Source: Phycisphaerales bacterium (GTDB lineage Bacteria > Planctomycetota > Phycisphaerae > Phycisphaerales > UBA1924). Taken from it: DNA of 64,000 nucleotides. A model generated the notes under the pieces. That model was not told the origin of the DNA, did no database searches, and worked only from the letters and a program-made list of their open reading frames with translations. This document shows positions 43,290 through 52,012 of the stretch, piece after piece. The translations under genes and the position numbers were made by a program. The stretch's first letter is position 1, and each line of letters opens with the position of its first letter. The stretch spans positions 1-64,000 of the forward strand of contig JAEPOJ010000008.1 in the NCBI GenBank assembly GCA_017642965.1. The letters run 5' to 3'.

Positions 43290-44927
43290 TTAGGCGGCGT
43301 CGGGCAGATCGACCGCTGGTGCCTGCGCCTTGTGGTGGGCGACCATGTCGTCATAGATGCTAAAATCCAGCGAGAGGAACGGCTCAACCAGCTCCGGGTC
43401 GAACTGCGATCCCGCGCACTTGCGGAACTCAGCAAAGACCTTCTCACGCGGGAGCCCCGAGCGGTACGCGCGGTTTGATGACATCGCATCGAACGTATCG
43501 GCGAGCGCCATAATGCGGGCCATCCGCGGGATGTCCTCACCCGCGAGCCCCGCCGGGTAGCCGTTCCCGTCCCATCGCTCGTGGTGGTGCAGCACGCCCG
43601 GGAGCAGGTCGTTGAGATCGGGGATATCCTTGATGATCTCGTACCCGATGGTCGGGTGCATCTTGATGAGGTCGAACTCTTCATCCGTGAGGCGGGACGG
43701 CTTGCAGAGCACCGCCTCGGGCACACCGATCTTGCCAAGATCGTGCACCAACCCGGAGATCCGGATACGTTCGGCTTCTTCGTCGCTGAACCCGACCTTC
43801 TTGGCGAGCATCGACGAGAGCATCGCGACACGCTCCGAATGGCCGCGAGTGTACTGGTCCTTGGCATCGATCGCGCCCGAGAGGGCCTTGATCGTGCCCA
43901 TGAAGGTCAGGTGCTGGCGATGGTAGAGCTCAGCATTTTCGAGCGCGGCACCCAGCATGCCCGAGATTGATTCCATCAGCTTGGTCTCATGGCTCGAGAC
44001 CTGCGGGTCATCCCCGCACTTGCCGCCCGAGATCAGGAACCCCAGGTGCTCGCCATCGCGGGACATCGGGTGCACCAGGATCTGCGGCTCAAGCTCGCTG
44101 AACTCGACCGGGACGCTGTAAATCGCTGTGGTATCGGCGTAACCGAGGGGCTCGGATTGCTCAACGTGTTCGATGATCCGCTTGGTTTCCTCAGCGCTGA
44201 GCTTGCACATGCCGGACTGGAAGAGGTGCGTGTTGAGCACCTGTCGCACGTCGTGCTCCTCGTTGATGCAGCAGGCGACCCATTTGTAATCGAGCGTTGC
44301 CGCGATCTCGCAGATCCCGTCCTCGATGATCCCCTCGGGTTCGTGCAGCGCCCCCATCGAACGGCCGAGGTCCTGCAGGGTGGTCACGACCTCGTAGGAC
44401 TCGCCGAGCTGTTCGCTGAAGAGCTCGATGGTTTCGGTGTTCTTGCGTAGCGCCCGGATGTCCTCGAGCATCCAGCTGAGTGTGTCCATCATGTGGGTCG
44501 CCTGCGAGCCCTGGAACTTCGCGCGATCCCGGAGGATGTGCAGCAGTGCCTTGGTCTGGAGCTGGTTGCCCTTGCACCCCGCCTCGATCAGCTCGCTGCT
44601 CAGGATCTCCGGGCTGAACCCGATGACCACGAAATACCCGGTACGCCGGTTTCGGTGCACCTCTGGGAACGGGAACAGCCAGACGCCGGCCTGCGCCTCG
44701 ATCGCGTGAAACTCTTCCTGCGCCGACCACATCATCGCGGACTCGGCCATGAGCATGCGGATCGGACGCGAGCTGAGCCACATGCTCAGCATACCGGGGG
44801 CGATCGGGTCTTCCATCGCCATGCCGTTGAGATCCAGTCTCCAGCAGGCCAGCCCGAGCGAAGCGCATCGATCGATGAAATCACTCGGGAACGGATCGTG
44901 GGTCTTTGGATCTCTGCGGATGTTCAT
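43290..44927 (-). CDS. HD-GYP c-di-GMP phosphodiesterase with GAF-like domain
   Basis: 545 residues. The C-terminal HD-GYP domain (about 345-515) has every catalytic residue: HSERV, HD (H395/D396, VHDLGKIGVP), H424 (MHP), LHHHERWDGNGYP (GYP at 456-458) and ALADTFDAM (D477). It should hydrolyse c-di-GMP. Residues about 180-340 form a GAF-like sensor (VTTLQDLGRSMGALHEPEGI, GAALENAELYHR). The N-terminal 170 residues are not recognised. It overlaps the response regulator gene by four bases (ATGA), so the pair is an operon. It converges on pseudopilus operon B with a 29-base gap and no clear terminator. Confidence 0.93.
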   Translation of the reverse strand: MNIRRDPKTHDPFPSDFIDRCASLGLACWRLDLNGMAMEDPIAPGMLSMWLSSRPIRMLMAESAMMWSAQEEFHAIEAQAGVWLFPFPEVHRNRRTGYFVVIGFSPEILSSELIEAGCKGNQLQTKALLHILRDRAKFQGSQATHMMDTLSWMLEDIRALRKNTETIELFSEQLGESYEVVTTLQDLGRSMGALHEPEGIIEDGICEIAATLDYKWVACCINEEHDVRQVLNTHLFQSGMCKLSAEETKRIIEHVEQSEPLGYADTTAIYSVPVEFSELEPQILVHPMSRDGEHLGFLISGGKCGDDPQVSSHETKLMESISGMLGAALENAELYHRQHLTFMGTIKALSGAIDAKDQYTRGHSERVAMLSSMLAKKVGFSDEEAERIRISGLVHDLGKIGVPEAVLCKPSRLTDEEFDLIKMHPTIGYEIIKDIPDLNDLLPGVLHHHERWDGNGYPAGLAGEDIPRMARIMALADTFDAMSSNRAYRSGLPREKVFAEFRKCAGSQFDPELVEPFLSLDFSIYDDMVAHHKAQAPAVDLPDAA

Positions 44928-45316
44928 GCGGCTTGCCCCTCTGTGTCTGTCCCGATCAGCTCATTGATATCACGCACCAGGTCCTTCGCGCTGAAGGGCT
45001 TGGAGAGCAGCTTCTTCACCGCGGGGAGCTTCGCGAGCTCCTCCTCGACGGTGTAGCCGCGTGCGGTCAGCATGATGATTGGGATGTCCTTGGTCGAGCT
45101 GTTCGCCGCGAGCTGCTGTGCGAGCTCGATCCCGGAGAGGTACGGCATCTGCAGGTCGGTGACGATGGCACTTGGGCGGTGCTCGAGCGCCGCTTTGAAC
45201 GCCATCTCGCCGTCTTCGACAACGATGACCTCATAGCCCGCCCTCTTGAGCTTGTGGGAGATGATGTGCGTGATGTGCGGTTCGTCGTCGGCAAGCAGAA
45301 TCAGGTGCGTACTCAT
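44924..45316 (-). CDS. Single-domain response regulator (CheY-like)
   Basis: 130 residues, a lone receiver. The acidic pocket D10/D11, phospho-acceptor D54 (VTDLQMP), T84 (IMLTAR) and K106 (SKPFSAKDL) are all present, so it should be phosphorylatable. The start has GGAG eight bases upstream. It is translated together with the HD-GYP gene, to which it probably relays a signal. The nearest histidine kinase is at 31682, across operon B; a partnership is inference. Confidence 0.93.
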   Translation of the reverse strand: MSTHLILLADDEPHITHIISHKLKRAGYEVIVVEDGEMAFKAALEHRPSAIVTDLQMPYLSGIELAQQLAANSSTKDIPIIMLTARGYTVEEELAKLPAVKKLLSKPFSAKDLVRDINELIGTDTEGQAA

Positions 45317-45411
45317 AGGTATGGCTCCGGGTCGATCAACTCATGATCTATCCCCGCTACCATCGGCCCGCATTGGCCAGCACTTCGATCTCAGGCGATG
45401 TTTTGAGGGAA

Positions 45412-46323
45412 TCAGTCGACCGCGTCCCCCTGATAACCGGGGGGTGGGAGCCGGAGATATCGGGCCAACGCACGGGCCCCGAACATGAACGGCAGCGTAT
45501 CGAGCAGGGCCATTGTGAGCTTAAAGACATACCCGGTCAGGATGAAGATCATGAGCTGCCGGGCAAGCGGGTGGTCAGGATCGACCGGGAGCGCATGGGC
45601 GTAGAAATGGGTAATCAGGATCACCGCGACCGTGTCGACCATCTGGCTGATGAGCGTGGAACCGTTGTTCCGAAGCCAGAGGTGCTTGCCACGCGTCAGA
45701 CGCTTCCAGAAATGAAACACCTGCACATCGACCAGCTGCGCGATCAGGTAGGCGATCATTGATGCGGCTACGGCACCGAACGCGAGCTGCTGGAGCCGAT
45801 AAAAAGTCCAGTCCTCGCTGAACCGCACGAACGTCCCATCCGCGTCGTAGATCGCTTCGGGCACAGGTGGGCCGAGTACTTCCGTGCCCAGCGCGTTGGT
45901 GCCGTACGAAACGAACTCCCCCTGAACCGGGAGGTTCCCCGCGAACCAGAGGATGAAGATGACCCAGAGGTTCAGGATCAGGCCGATCCACACGACCAGA
46001 TTTGCACGGCGCCGCCCGTAGAGCTCTGAGATGAAATCGGTGCACAGGAACGTGAGCGGGTACGGCAGGACGCCCGCGGCTACCGCGAAGCTCAGCTCGC
46101 CCCATTGTCCCCAGCTCAGCCCGGTGTTCTCAGACCAGGAAGCGAACACGATAAACCGAGTAATACCAAGGATGTTCAGCATCGCGAGCGTGCCGAGAAA
46201 GAGCCCCGCGAGGAGCAGGAACAGGCCTTCCCGGCGTCGATGGACGATCAGCGTCGGGAGCTCTTCGAGCCCCTCGTAGCGGTGCTGATGCGTCGGGAGC
46301 GGTTCATCGAGGTGGTCGTGCAT
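45412..46323 (-). CDS. yhhQ: Queuosine precursor transporter, YhhQ family
   Basis: 303 residues from the ATG at 46323; a longer form would overlap scpB. Six or so membrane helices are visible. Diagnostic stretches are PLTFLCTDFISELYGRRRAN, AFGAVAASMIAYLIAQLVDV and TLISQMVDTVAVILITHFYA, shared with the YhhQ/VUT family, which imports preQ0 or preQ1. A 50-residue periplasmic insert (FVSYGTNALGTEVLGPPVPE region) enlarges it. No ribosome site precedes the start; TATCCT is eight bases upstream. It diverges from scpB with 64 bases between. A QueD-like gene is at 62106, but not adjacent. Confidence 0.88.
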   Translation of the reverse strand: MHDHLDEPLPTHQHRYEGLEELPTLIVHRRREGLFLLLAGLFLGTLAMLNILGITRFIVFASWSENTGLSWGQWGELSFAVAAGVLPYPLTFLCTDFISELYGRRRANLVVWIGLILNLWVIFILWFAGNLPVQGEFVSYGTNALGTEVLGPPVPEAIYDADGTFVRFSEDWTFYRLQQLAFGAVAASMIAYLIAQLVDVQVFHFWKRLTRGKHLWLRNNGSTLISQMVDTVAVILITHFYAHALPVDPDHPLARQLMIFILTGYVFKLTMALLDTLPFMFGARALARYLRLPPPGYQGDAVD

Positions 46324-46387
46324 GGTTTTAGAGGATATCACGCTCTTCGATCGGGCAGCACGAGCGGACGCGTGATAGAGTGTCTGT

Positions 46388-47035
46388 ATGAGTGTTGAAG
46401 CCAAGGATCAGGGCGAAGCGACCCCGGAAATCGTTGAGAATCAGGAAGAATCCTCGCAGCCGGATGGTGAGGGCCAGATCGATCTCGATCTGATCCTTGC
46501 CCCGATCGAGGCCATGCTTGTGAGCTCCGATCGCCCCCTCAAGCCCGGTGCGCTGATTGATGCCCTCTCAGTCCATCGCGATTGGAAAGTCAGCGAAACC
46601 GAGCTCTCAGACGCGATCGATACGCTCAACCAGCAGTACAACGAGACCGGCAGGGCTTTCTCGATCGAGTGTGTTTCGGGCGGTTACAGGATGATGACCC
46701 AGGCGGAGCACGCCCCGGTAATCGCTGCGATGCACCGATCAAGGGCCACAACCCGCCTCTCCAAGCCAGCCTTGGAGACGCTCGCGATCATCGCGTATCG
46801 CCAGCCGATCACGCGTGCAGAGCTCGAGGCGATCCGTGGTGTCGCCTGCGGCGAGGTCGTTCGCACGCTCATGGAGCGACGGATGGTCAAAATCACCGGT
46901 CGAGCCGAGGAACTCGGACGCCCCATGCTCTACGGCACGACGACGCAGTTTTTGGACACCTTTGGCCTATCGAGCGTGAAAGATCTGCCCAAGCCAGAGG
47001 AGTTTGCCGATCAGATGGTACAGCAGGGTATCTGA
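46388..47035 (+). CDS. scpB: Segregation and condensation protein B
   Basis: 215 residues. Two winged helices are seen: LAPIEAMLVSSDRPLKPGAL to the FSIECVSGGYRMMTQAEH strand, then RLSKPALETLAIIAYRQPIT with RAELEAIRGV and GRPMLYGTT, all typical of ScpB. ScpB binds ScpA and SMC in the condensin that organises chromosomes. Residues 1-30 are an acidic extension. No ribosome site is apparent; TAGAGT is six bases before ATG. scpA is not seen in the window. Confidence 0.96.
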   Translation: MSVEAKDQGEATPEIVENQEESSQPDGEGQIDLDLILAPIEAMLVSSDRPLKPGALIDALSVHRDWKVSETELSDAIDTLNQQYNETGRAFSIECVSGGYRMMTQAEHAPVIAAMHRSRATTRLSKPALETLAIIAYRQPITRAELEAIRGVACGEVVRTLMERRMVKITGRAEELGRPMLYGTTTQFLDTFGLSSVKDLPKPEEFADQMVQQGI

Positions 47036-47076
47036 TCTCGATACCGAACCGCTCGACTCATCCGATGGAGGCAATC

Positions 47077-47535
47077 ATGCACCAGAGAACACTCCGTACG
47101 CTGATCACGCTGTTCCTTGTCATGAGCTTCGTGCTCATCATCGTCGGATGTGGGTCCCGTGGCAAGAGCATCGTGCGTGGGCGGATCGTGGCCGGCACTG
47201 TTGGGCAAGCCGTAGCAGTCTCACCGCAGGACGAGCGTCTGAAAGAGCCGGGCCTCGCCGGATTTCAGGTCTATGTGCTCTCCAAGGGTGGAAGTGCCTC
47301 TCAGGGACGTGGGCTGTACGCTCAAGCAAAATCGGACGAGTCCGGAGACTTCGAGCTCGTGTTCCCATCTGGGACGTTCCCGAGCGATGTGGTCACGATT
47401 CAGGTGAGCGGGGAGGGAATCTACACCGCCCGCTCGAGCACCTACATGCCCACTCAAGGGGCGAATCTGCTCTGCATCGTCATTCCCCGTCCGGGATATG
47501 TGCCCCCAGAACAGAACCGTGACGATGATTCCTGA
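47077..47535 (+). CDS. Small lipoprotein of unknown function
   Basis: 152 residues from ATG 47077 with GGAGG at 47067-47071. A lipoprotein signal ends at LIIVGC (lipobox IVGC) near residue 27. The mature part (SIVRGRIVAGTVGQAVAVSP, later YAQAKSDESGDFELVFPSG) looks like a beta-sandwich of the carboxypeptidase-regulatory type. It ends with acidic residues. It lies between scpB and the DUF58 gene, all in one direction. Confidence 0.65.
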   Translation: MHQRTLRTLITLFLVMSFVLIIVGCGSRGKSIVRGRIVAGTVGQAVAVSPQDERLKEPGLAGFQVYVLSKGGSASQGRGLYAQAKSDESGDFELVFPSGTFPSDVVTIQVSGEGIYTARSSTYMPTQGANLLCIVIPRPGYVPPEQNRDDDS

Positions 47536-47548
47536 GTATCAGTAGTGT

Positions 47549-48763
47549 GTGAGCACGCTCTTACCACATCGAGAACACCCATTGGCCCGATCGCATGATC
47601 GCGATGAGGGTGTGTCGCCGCGTTCTGGCCATCCCGGAGAGCGTGCGGTCAGGCGAGAGTCCCGCCTGACATTCGGTGGGCTCATTTACATCGGTGTCAC
47701 GGTTTTTGTCGCCATCGGTGCTGTCAACTCTCAAAACAACCTTCTTTTCTGGCTCTTCGGCGTCGCCATCGCCACCATCATCGTCTCTGGCTTGTTCTCT
47801 GGCAACGCGCTGATGAAGACGCGACTCCGTGCCCGCGTCCTCCACGAGGTTCGCGCAGGACAAGCTCAGCGCCTGCATTACTCGGTCAGCAATCGTTCCA
47901 GTGTCTTCCCCTTGTTCGCTTGCCTGATCTCAGAAGAATCCGAACGGGTCGTTCAGAACGGAAAGCTCGTACCAGCCAGCGTCGTGCACGTCGCGCCGAA
48001 CGGTTCGTTGAATGCCAGCGGCTCCTTCACGCCCCACGCGAGGGGGCGATACGTCCTGCGTGATATCCGCCTCTCCACGCGGTTTCCGTTTGGTCTTATG
48101 CAGAAGTCGCTCGTCTTCGAGCAGGCACGCCCACTCCTCGTACTCCCACACACGCTGCACCTCAGAAAAGAGTTAATCAGCGCAACAGCATCTCATGGTG
48201 AGCAGGTGCTCAGGAGATCCGATCGGGGCGGGACCAGCAACGAGTTCTGGGGCCTGCGTGAGTACCGCCCCGGTGATCCTCGGCGTCGGATTTCTTGGAA
48301 ACACAGCGCCCGTCGTCACGATCTCGTTGTCATCGAGCACGCAGAGTCCTTCGCGTTGCGCATCTGGTTTGTGATTGCTGAGCCGAATCGGATCGAGTCC
48401 GATGAGGATCGGCTCCACGCAGAGCGGGCGATTGCCATCGCCGCTGGGCTCCTCGATCAAGCCGGCAGAAAGAGCACGCCGGTCGGGCTCTGGTACCCGC
48501 AGCGATCGATCCGCTTCGATCCATCTTCGGGTCGAGCGCAAGCCGGGCGAGCGGCTCGCTCACTCGCGCTCATCCAACTGGACGAACCCAGCGAGCAGCT
48601 GACGAGTGTCCCAGTCCGCACGCGTGATCGGGTCGTGCTCATCCAGCGTGGATCACGGGTTCCGCAGCCGATCCAGGCCAGCAGGATTATTGATACCGAG
48701 CGTCCAAAGGACTGGCTGGTCAATCCTGACACCCTCCCCCAATCGTTGAGGGGGCAGGCATGA
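47549..48763 (+). CDS. DUF58 membrane protein
   Basis: 404 residues. Two N-terminal membrane helices (about 45-88, GGLIYIGVTVFVAIGAVNSQ and next) precede an extended beta domain and the DUF58 motif FWGLREYRPGDPRRRISWKH, followed by HDLVVIEHAE. DUF58 proteins usually act with a MoxR ATPase and a transglutaminase-like partner, probably in cell-envelope maturation. The partner follows with an ATGA overlap, but no MoxR gene is in the window. The start GTG 47549 has no clear ribosome site. Confidence 0.9.
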   Translation: MSTLLPHREHPLARSHDRDEGVSPRSGHPGERAVRRESRLTFGGLIYIGVTVFVAIGAVNSQNNLLFWLFGVAIATIIVSGLFSGNALMKTRLRARVLHEVRAGQAQRLHYSVSNRSSVFPLFACLISEESERVVQNGKLVPASVVHVAPNGSLNASGSFTPHARGRYVLRDIRLSTRFPFGLMQKSLVFEQARPLLVLPHTLHLRKELISATASHGEQVLRRSDRGGTSNEFWGLREYRPGDPRRRISWKHSARRHDLVVIEHAESFALRIWFVIAEPNRIESDEDRLHAERAIAIAAGLLDQAGRKSTPVGLWYPQRSIRFDPSSGRAQAGRAARSLALIQLDEPSEQLTSVPVRTRDRVVLIQRGSRVPQPIQASRIIDTERPKDWLVNPDTLPQSLRGQA

Positions 48764-51006
48764 GCCAGACGAAGCGGGCCAATCGATCGGTCGCGGGGAT
48801 GTTCCGCGCGTCGCTGTTCTGGGCGATCATGGGCGCGATACTGAGCTTCGCGGTGGCCGACCTGAACCCGGCGTACTTTGTGATCTTCGCGACCGGGGCG
48901 ATCGGTGCCTGGTTTGGTTCGGTCAGGGCATCCCGCCCCGCGCCCCGCGCCATGATCAACACCGTGCTGCTCCTTGTTGTCTCGATCGCCGGCATAGAGA
49001 CCCTGCGATCGGGCGTTGGTGTGAGCGCCTTTGCTGTGTTCGTGGCGCTCCTGCTCGTGGTCAAGCTGCTCGATTTGCGTGGCCCGCGAGACGACGGGCA
49101 GGTGCTGGTATTGTGCCTGTCAATCATGGTGGCCGCGGTGCTCACAAGCAACAGCTTCCTTACAGGCGCCCTGATGCTGATCGAGAGCGTGCTCCTGCTG
49201 CGTGCATTCGTTCTCTTCCAAGTGTATAGCGTCGTCCGGCTGGGACGCACGCCGGGCGCACGGGCTGACCGTCGCACACGGATCGACATGCGTTCCATGA
49301 TCCTGGGCGCGGGGTTCCTCTGCGCGATCGTCGCCGGCATGATCTTCATTGTTCTGCCAAGGAATGTCGGCAACCGTGCCTTTGGTCAGTGGGGGGCGGG
49401 CGGTTCTGTGTCCGGCTTCACCGATCAGGTTGAACTCGGACGCCCCGGGCGAATTTCCATGTCCCCCACGCCGGTGCTCGATCTCACGATCCGGGATCGC
49501 AACGGACAGAACGTCGGTGCTGAGAATGCGCCACCGGTCTATCTCCGCGGTGCGGTGCTCGAGGAATACGAGGATGGCAGATGGAAGCGAAGCTCAATCA
49601 TGAGCGTCCCGCTCACAGACCGGATCCGCTTCCTCCCAGCGAACGCGAGTCTCAAACCCCGCGGGACGTTTGATAACACCAGGTGGGATCATGAGTACGA
49701 GATCAGCATGCGCGACGTCAGCGATGGCCCAGTATACCTGTTCGCGCCCTGGCGACCGGTCGAGTTTCGAGTGCTCGCACAACCGATTCGTATGGGCTTC
49801 GACTTCAGACGCGGGTTGTTCCTCAAGGACGGCATCGGGAGCACGACGCTGGAGTACGCGATCCGGGCTGTAAACGATGCCTTCCGCACACCGGTCTTCA
49901 CGACCGAATCGACCAGACGCTTTGTTGATCAGGAGTCGATCGATCCGGAGATCGCTACGCTCGCGTACGAGATCGTTCGTGAAGGAGGTGTGGAGCCAAA
50001 CCCCGATGAACGCCCGCTTCAGCAGGACGCCGCCGCGGTCCGCTTGCTCGAGACGCATCTGCGTACACACTACGCGTACACGCTCGATGAGCAGCCCGTT
50101 CCCCGTGGCGAGGATGCGACGGAGTGGTTCCTCTTTGAGCGGCGAGAGGGGCACTGTGAGTACTACGCCTCAGCGCTCACGCTCATGTGCCGGGCGATTG
50201 GCATCCCCGCCCGTGTGATCACCGGGTACATCGCGTCCGATTTCAACGCGGTAACAGGGCAGTATCTCGTTCGCGAGAGCAACGCGCACGCTTGGATCGA
50301 GGCGGAGATCGCTCCGGGGCTCTGGCGCACCTTTGATGGCACACCGCCCAGCGATTTTCATGACATCCATGTCCCCGACCCGGGTCTGATGCGATCTGTT
50401 GCGAAAATGTACGAGTCGCTGGAGTTTCTCTGGGGGCGTCTCGTGGTGGGCTACGACTCGGATGCGCGTGATCAGATCATGGGTGATCGCGTTGGGGACT
50501 TCGGGCTGTCTTCACTGAGCGATAGGCTCCTTGAACGGTTTGCGGCAGGGAGAACGAAGCTCGTATCGCGAGCCGCGATCATTGCGTTGATCGTGTTCAT
50601 GATCTCCATGTTCATCGGGATCGGGCTCCTACGCATCCATTCGATCATGGACGCCGTGAACCGCTTCCTGCGGACGCTGTTCGCGAGACTCGGAATCAGC
50701 TTCGCAGCCGGATCCGCCAGAGTAAGCGAGATCGAGCGTCTCGAGCAGGTAGTTGATTCAACGCTGCAACGTTCGGGCATACCCCGCCCGGCATGGCGCC
50801 CGCTCAGGGGGCATCTCGATGAGAACGAGGGAACCTTGAGCGGCCAGCCGGAGCTGTACGCGTCCTTGAGAAACGCGATGAGTTTGATTTATCTCGACCG
50901 CTTCGGCATCGGCGTGACACCAAACGCCGATCTCGTGGGCGGGTTGATCGACGACATTCGCACGTCCGAGAACACCGGAAGCATGCACAGCCCGAATCAT
51001 CAATAG
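48760..51006 (+). CDS. Membrane transglutaminase-like protein (TgpA type)
   Basis: 748 residues. About six N-terminal helices (to about residue 195) form the DUF3488 region. A transglutaminase core carries the triad: Cys in REGHCEYYASALTLMCRAIG, His in ESNAHAWIEAEIA and Asp in WRTFDGTPPSD. A C-terminal membrane helix (about 605-625, AIIALIVFMISMFIGIGLL) and a DUF4129-like tail follow. Members are essential envelope proteins in pseudomonads with an outward-facing catalytic domain; the substrate is unknown. It is coupled to the DUF58 gene. Confidence 0.93.
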   Translation: MSQTKRANRSVAGMFRASLFWAIMGAILSFAVADLNPAYFVIFATGAIGAWFGSVRASRPAPRAMINTVLLLVVSIAGIETLRSGVGVSAFAVFVALLLVVKLLDLRGPRDDGQVLVLCLSIMVAAVLTSNSFLTGALMLIESVLLLRAFVLFQVYSVVRLGRTPGARADRRTRIDMRSMILGAGFLCAIVAGMIFIVLPRNVGNRAFGQWGAGGSVSGFTDQVELGRPGRISMSPTPVLDLTIRDRNGQNVGAENAPPVYLRGAVLEEYEDGRWKRSSIMSVPLTDRIRFLPANASLKPRGTFDNTRWDHEYEISMRDVSDGPVYLFAPWRPVEFRVLAQPIRMGFDFRRGLFLKDGIGSTTLEYAIRAVNDAFRTPVFTTESTRRFVDQESIDPEIATLAYEIVREGGVEPNPDERPLQQDAAAVRLLETHLRTHYAYTLDEQPVPRGEDATEWFLFERREGHCEYYASALTLMCRAIGIPARVITGYIASDFNAVTGQYLVRESNAHAWIEAEIAPGLWRTFDGTPPSDFHDIHVPDPGLMRSVAKMYESLEFLWGRLVVGYDSDARDQIMGDRVGDFGLSSLSDRLLERFAAGRTKLVSRAAIIALIVFMISMFIGIGLLRIHSIMDAVNRFLRTLFARLGISFAAGSARVSEIERLEQVVDSTLQRSGIPRPAWRPLRGHLDENEGTLSGQPELYASLRNAMSLIYLDRFGIGVTPNADLVGGLIDDIRTSENTGSMHSPNHQ

Positions 51007-51088
51007 GCAGGACTTGCACTCGCCGTGAACTCGGGTTTGCGCGGGGCCGATTCTGCGGGTATCAACCCCAGACCCGGAAGGAATCGCT

Positions 51089-51934
51089 GTGCCCGCAAAC
51101 CGCTCCAGGACAGACCGTTGGAAGGACAGCCTGCATCGCATCTATGAGCGAGGCGGCGGTCTCGAGTTCGCCATCAAGCACGACCGCGACGACGGCGTGA
51201 AAGATCTCGTCTGGCGGGTCAAGCTTCTGGGCTTGAGCGAGTCCGAGATCGTCGTTGAGCACCCCGGGGCGATGGGGCAGGCGTTCCGAATCGACGAGGG
51301 CATCGAGCTTGTGGGGATCATGAGCGTGGGGCAGAACAGATGGATGTTCAGCACTAAGGTGCTTGGGAAGACGACGAACGAGACACGTCATGGCTCGTTC
51401 CCCGCGATCCGCCTGAGCATGCCCGAGAAGGTAGTCCGCTGCATGCGGCGTAACGCGGAGCGCACATCGATTGCGCATCTTGAGTTGCCCAGTGTCGAGT
51501 GCTGGAAGCTGCTTGATCCGATGAGCGCGGTGCCGATCGAGGTCGCCAATCGCGTACAGATCGAAGAACTCTGCCGCAACGGTGGGACCGCGAGCGCATC
51601 GAACGATCCGATGGCGCTGCCCAGCGTCGGGCCCAAGTTTGAGGCACAACTCGCCAACCTCGGCGGTGGGGGCGTCGGGCTCGTGGTGCCGCAGGCATAT
51701 CGCGCCGAGATCGACTCGGGCAAGCAGTTCTGGATCAGGATGGATCTCCGCCCATCGATACCGGCTCCGCTGGTGCTCACAACGAAGCTCGCGCACTCGC
51801 ATATCGACTCGATGCAGAACACCATCGCCGGCATGGCCTTCGAGTTCGGCTACAACAACCAGCACAAGGGCTTTGTGGTGCAGCAGATCTCTCGGTATCT
51901 CGGATCGATGCAGTCGCCGCGGAAAGCGGCTTGA
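51089..51934 (+). CDS. PilZ-like protein, possible c-di-GMP receptor
   Basis: 281 residues, GTG start with GGAAGGA at 51075-51081. The middle (GIELVGIMSVGQNRWMFSTK) resembles the YcgR N-terminal domain. The next block, VRCMRRNAER, has an RxxxR arrangement (R121/R125) like the PilZ c-di-GMP site, and NLGGGGVGLVVPQ (about 190-202) corresponds to the [DN]xSxxG loop with Gly in place of Ser. This substitution makes nucleotide binding uncertain. It stands alone, followed by a strong terminator. I see no flagellar genes near. Confidence 0.55.
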   Translation: MPANRSRTDRWKDSLHRIYERGGGLEFAIKHDRDDGVKDLVWRVKLLGLSESEIVVEHPGAMGQAFRIDEGIELVGIMSVGQNRWMFSTKVLGKTTNETRHGSFPAIRLSMPEKVVRCMRRNAERTSIAHLELPSVECWKLLDPMSAVPIEVANRVQIEELCRNGGTASASNDPMALPSVGPKFEAQLANLGGGGVGLVVPQAYRAEIDSGKQFWIRMDLRPSIPAPLVLTTKLAHSHIDSMQNTIAGMAFEFGYNNQHKGFVVQQISRYLGSMQSPRKAA

Positions 51935-51960
51935 ACCACGCTATACATTTCCAAACAAAA

Positions 51961-51987
51961 GCCCCGCTCCAGGAGCGGGGCTTCTTT
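51961..51987. terminator. Terminator between converging genes
   Basis: GCCCCGCTC (51961-51969) pairs perfectly with GAGCGGGGC (51973-51981) over CAG, followed by TTCTTTGTT. A-rich sequence on the other side (51955-51960) may let it serve the lipoprotein gene on the minus strand too. Confidence 0.9.
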
Positions 51988-52012
51988 GTTGGATCTCTTC
52001 ACGCTGGAGCGA

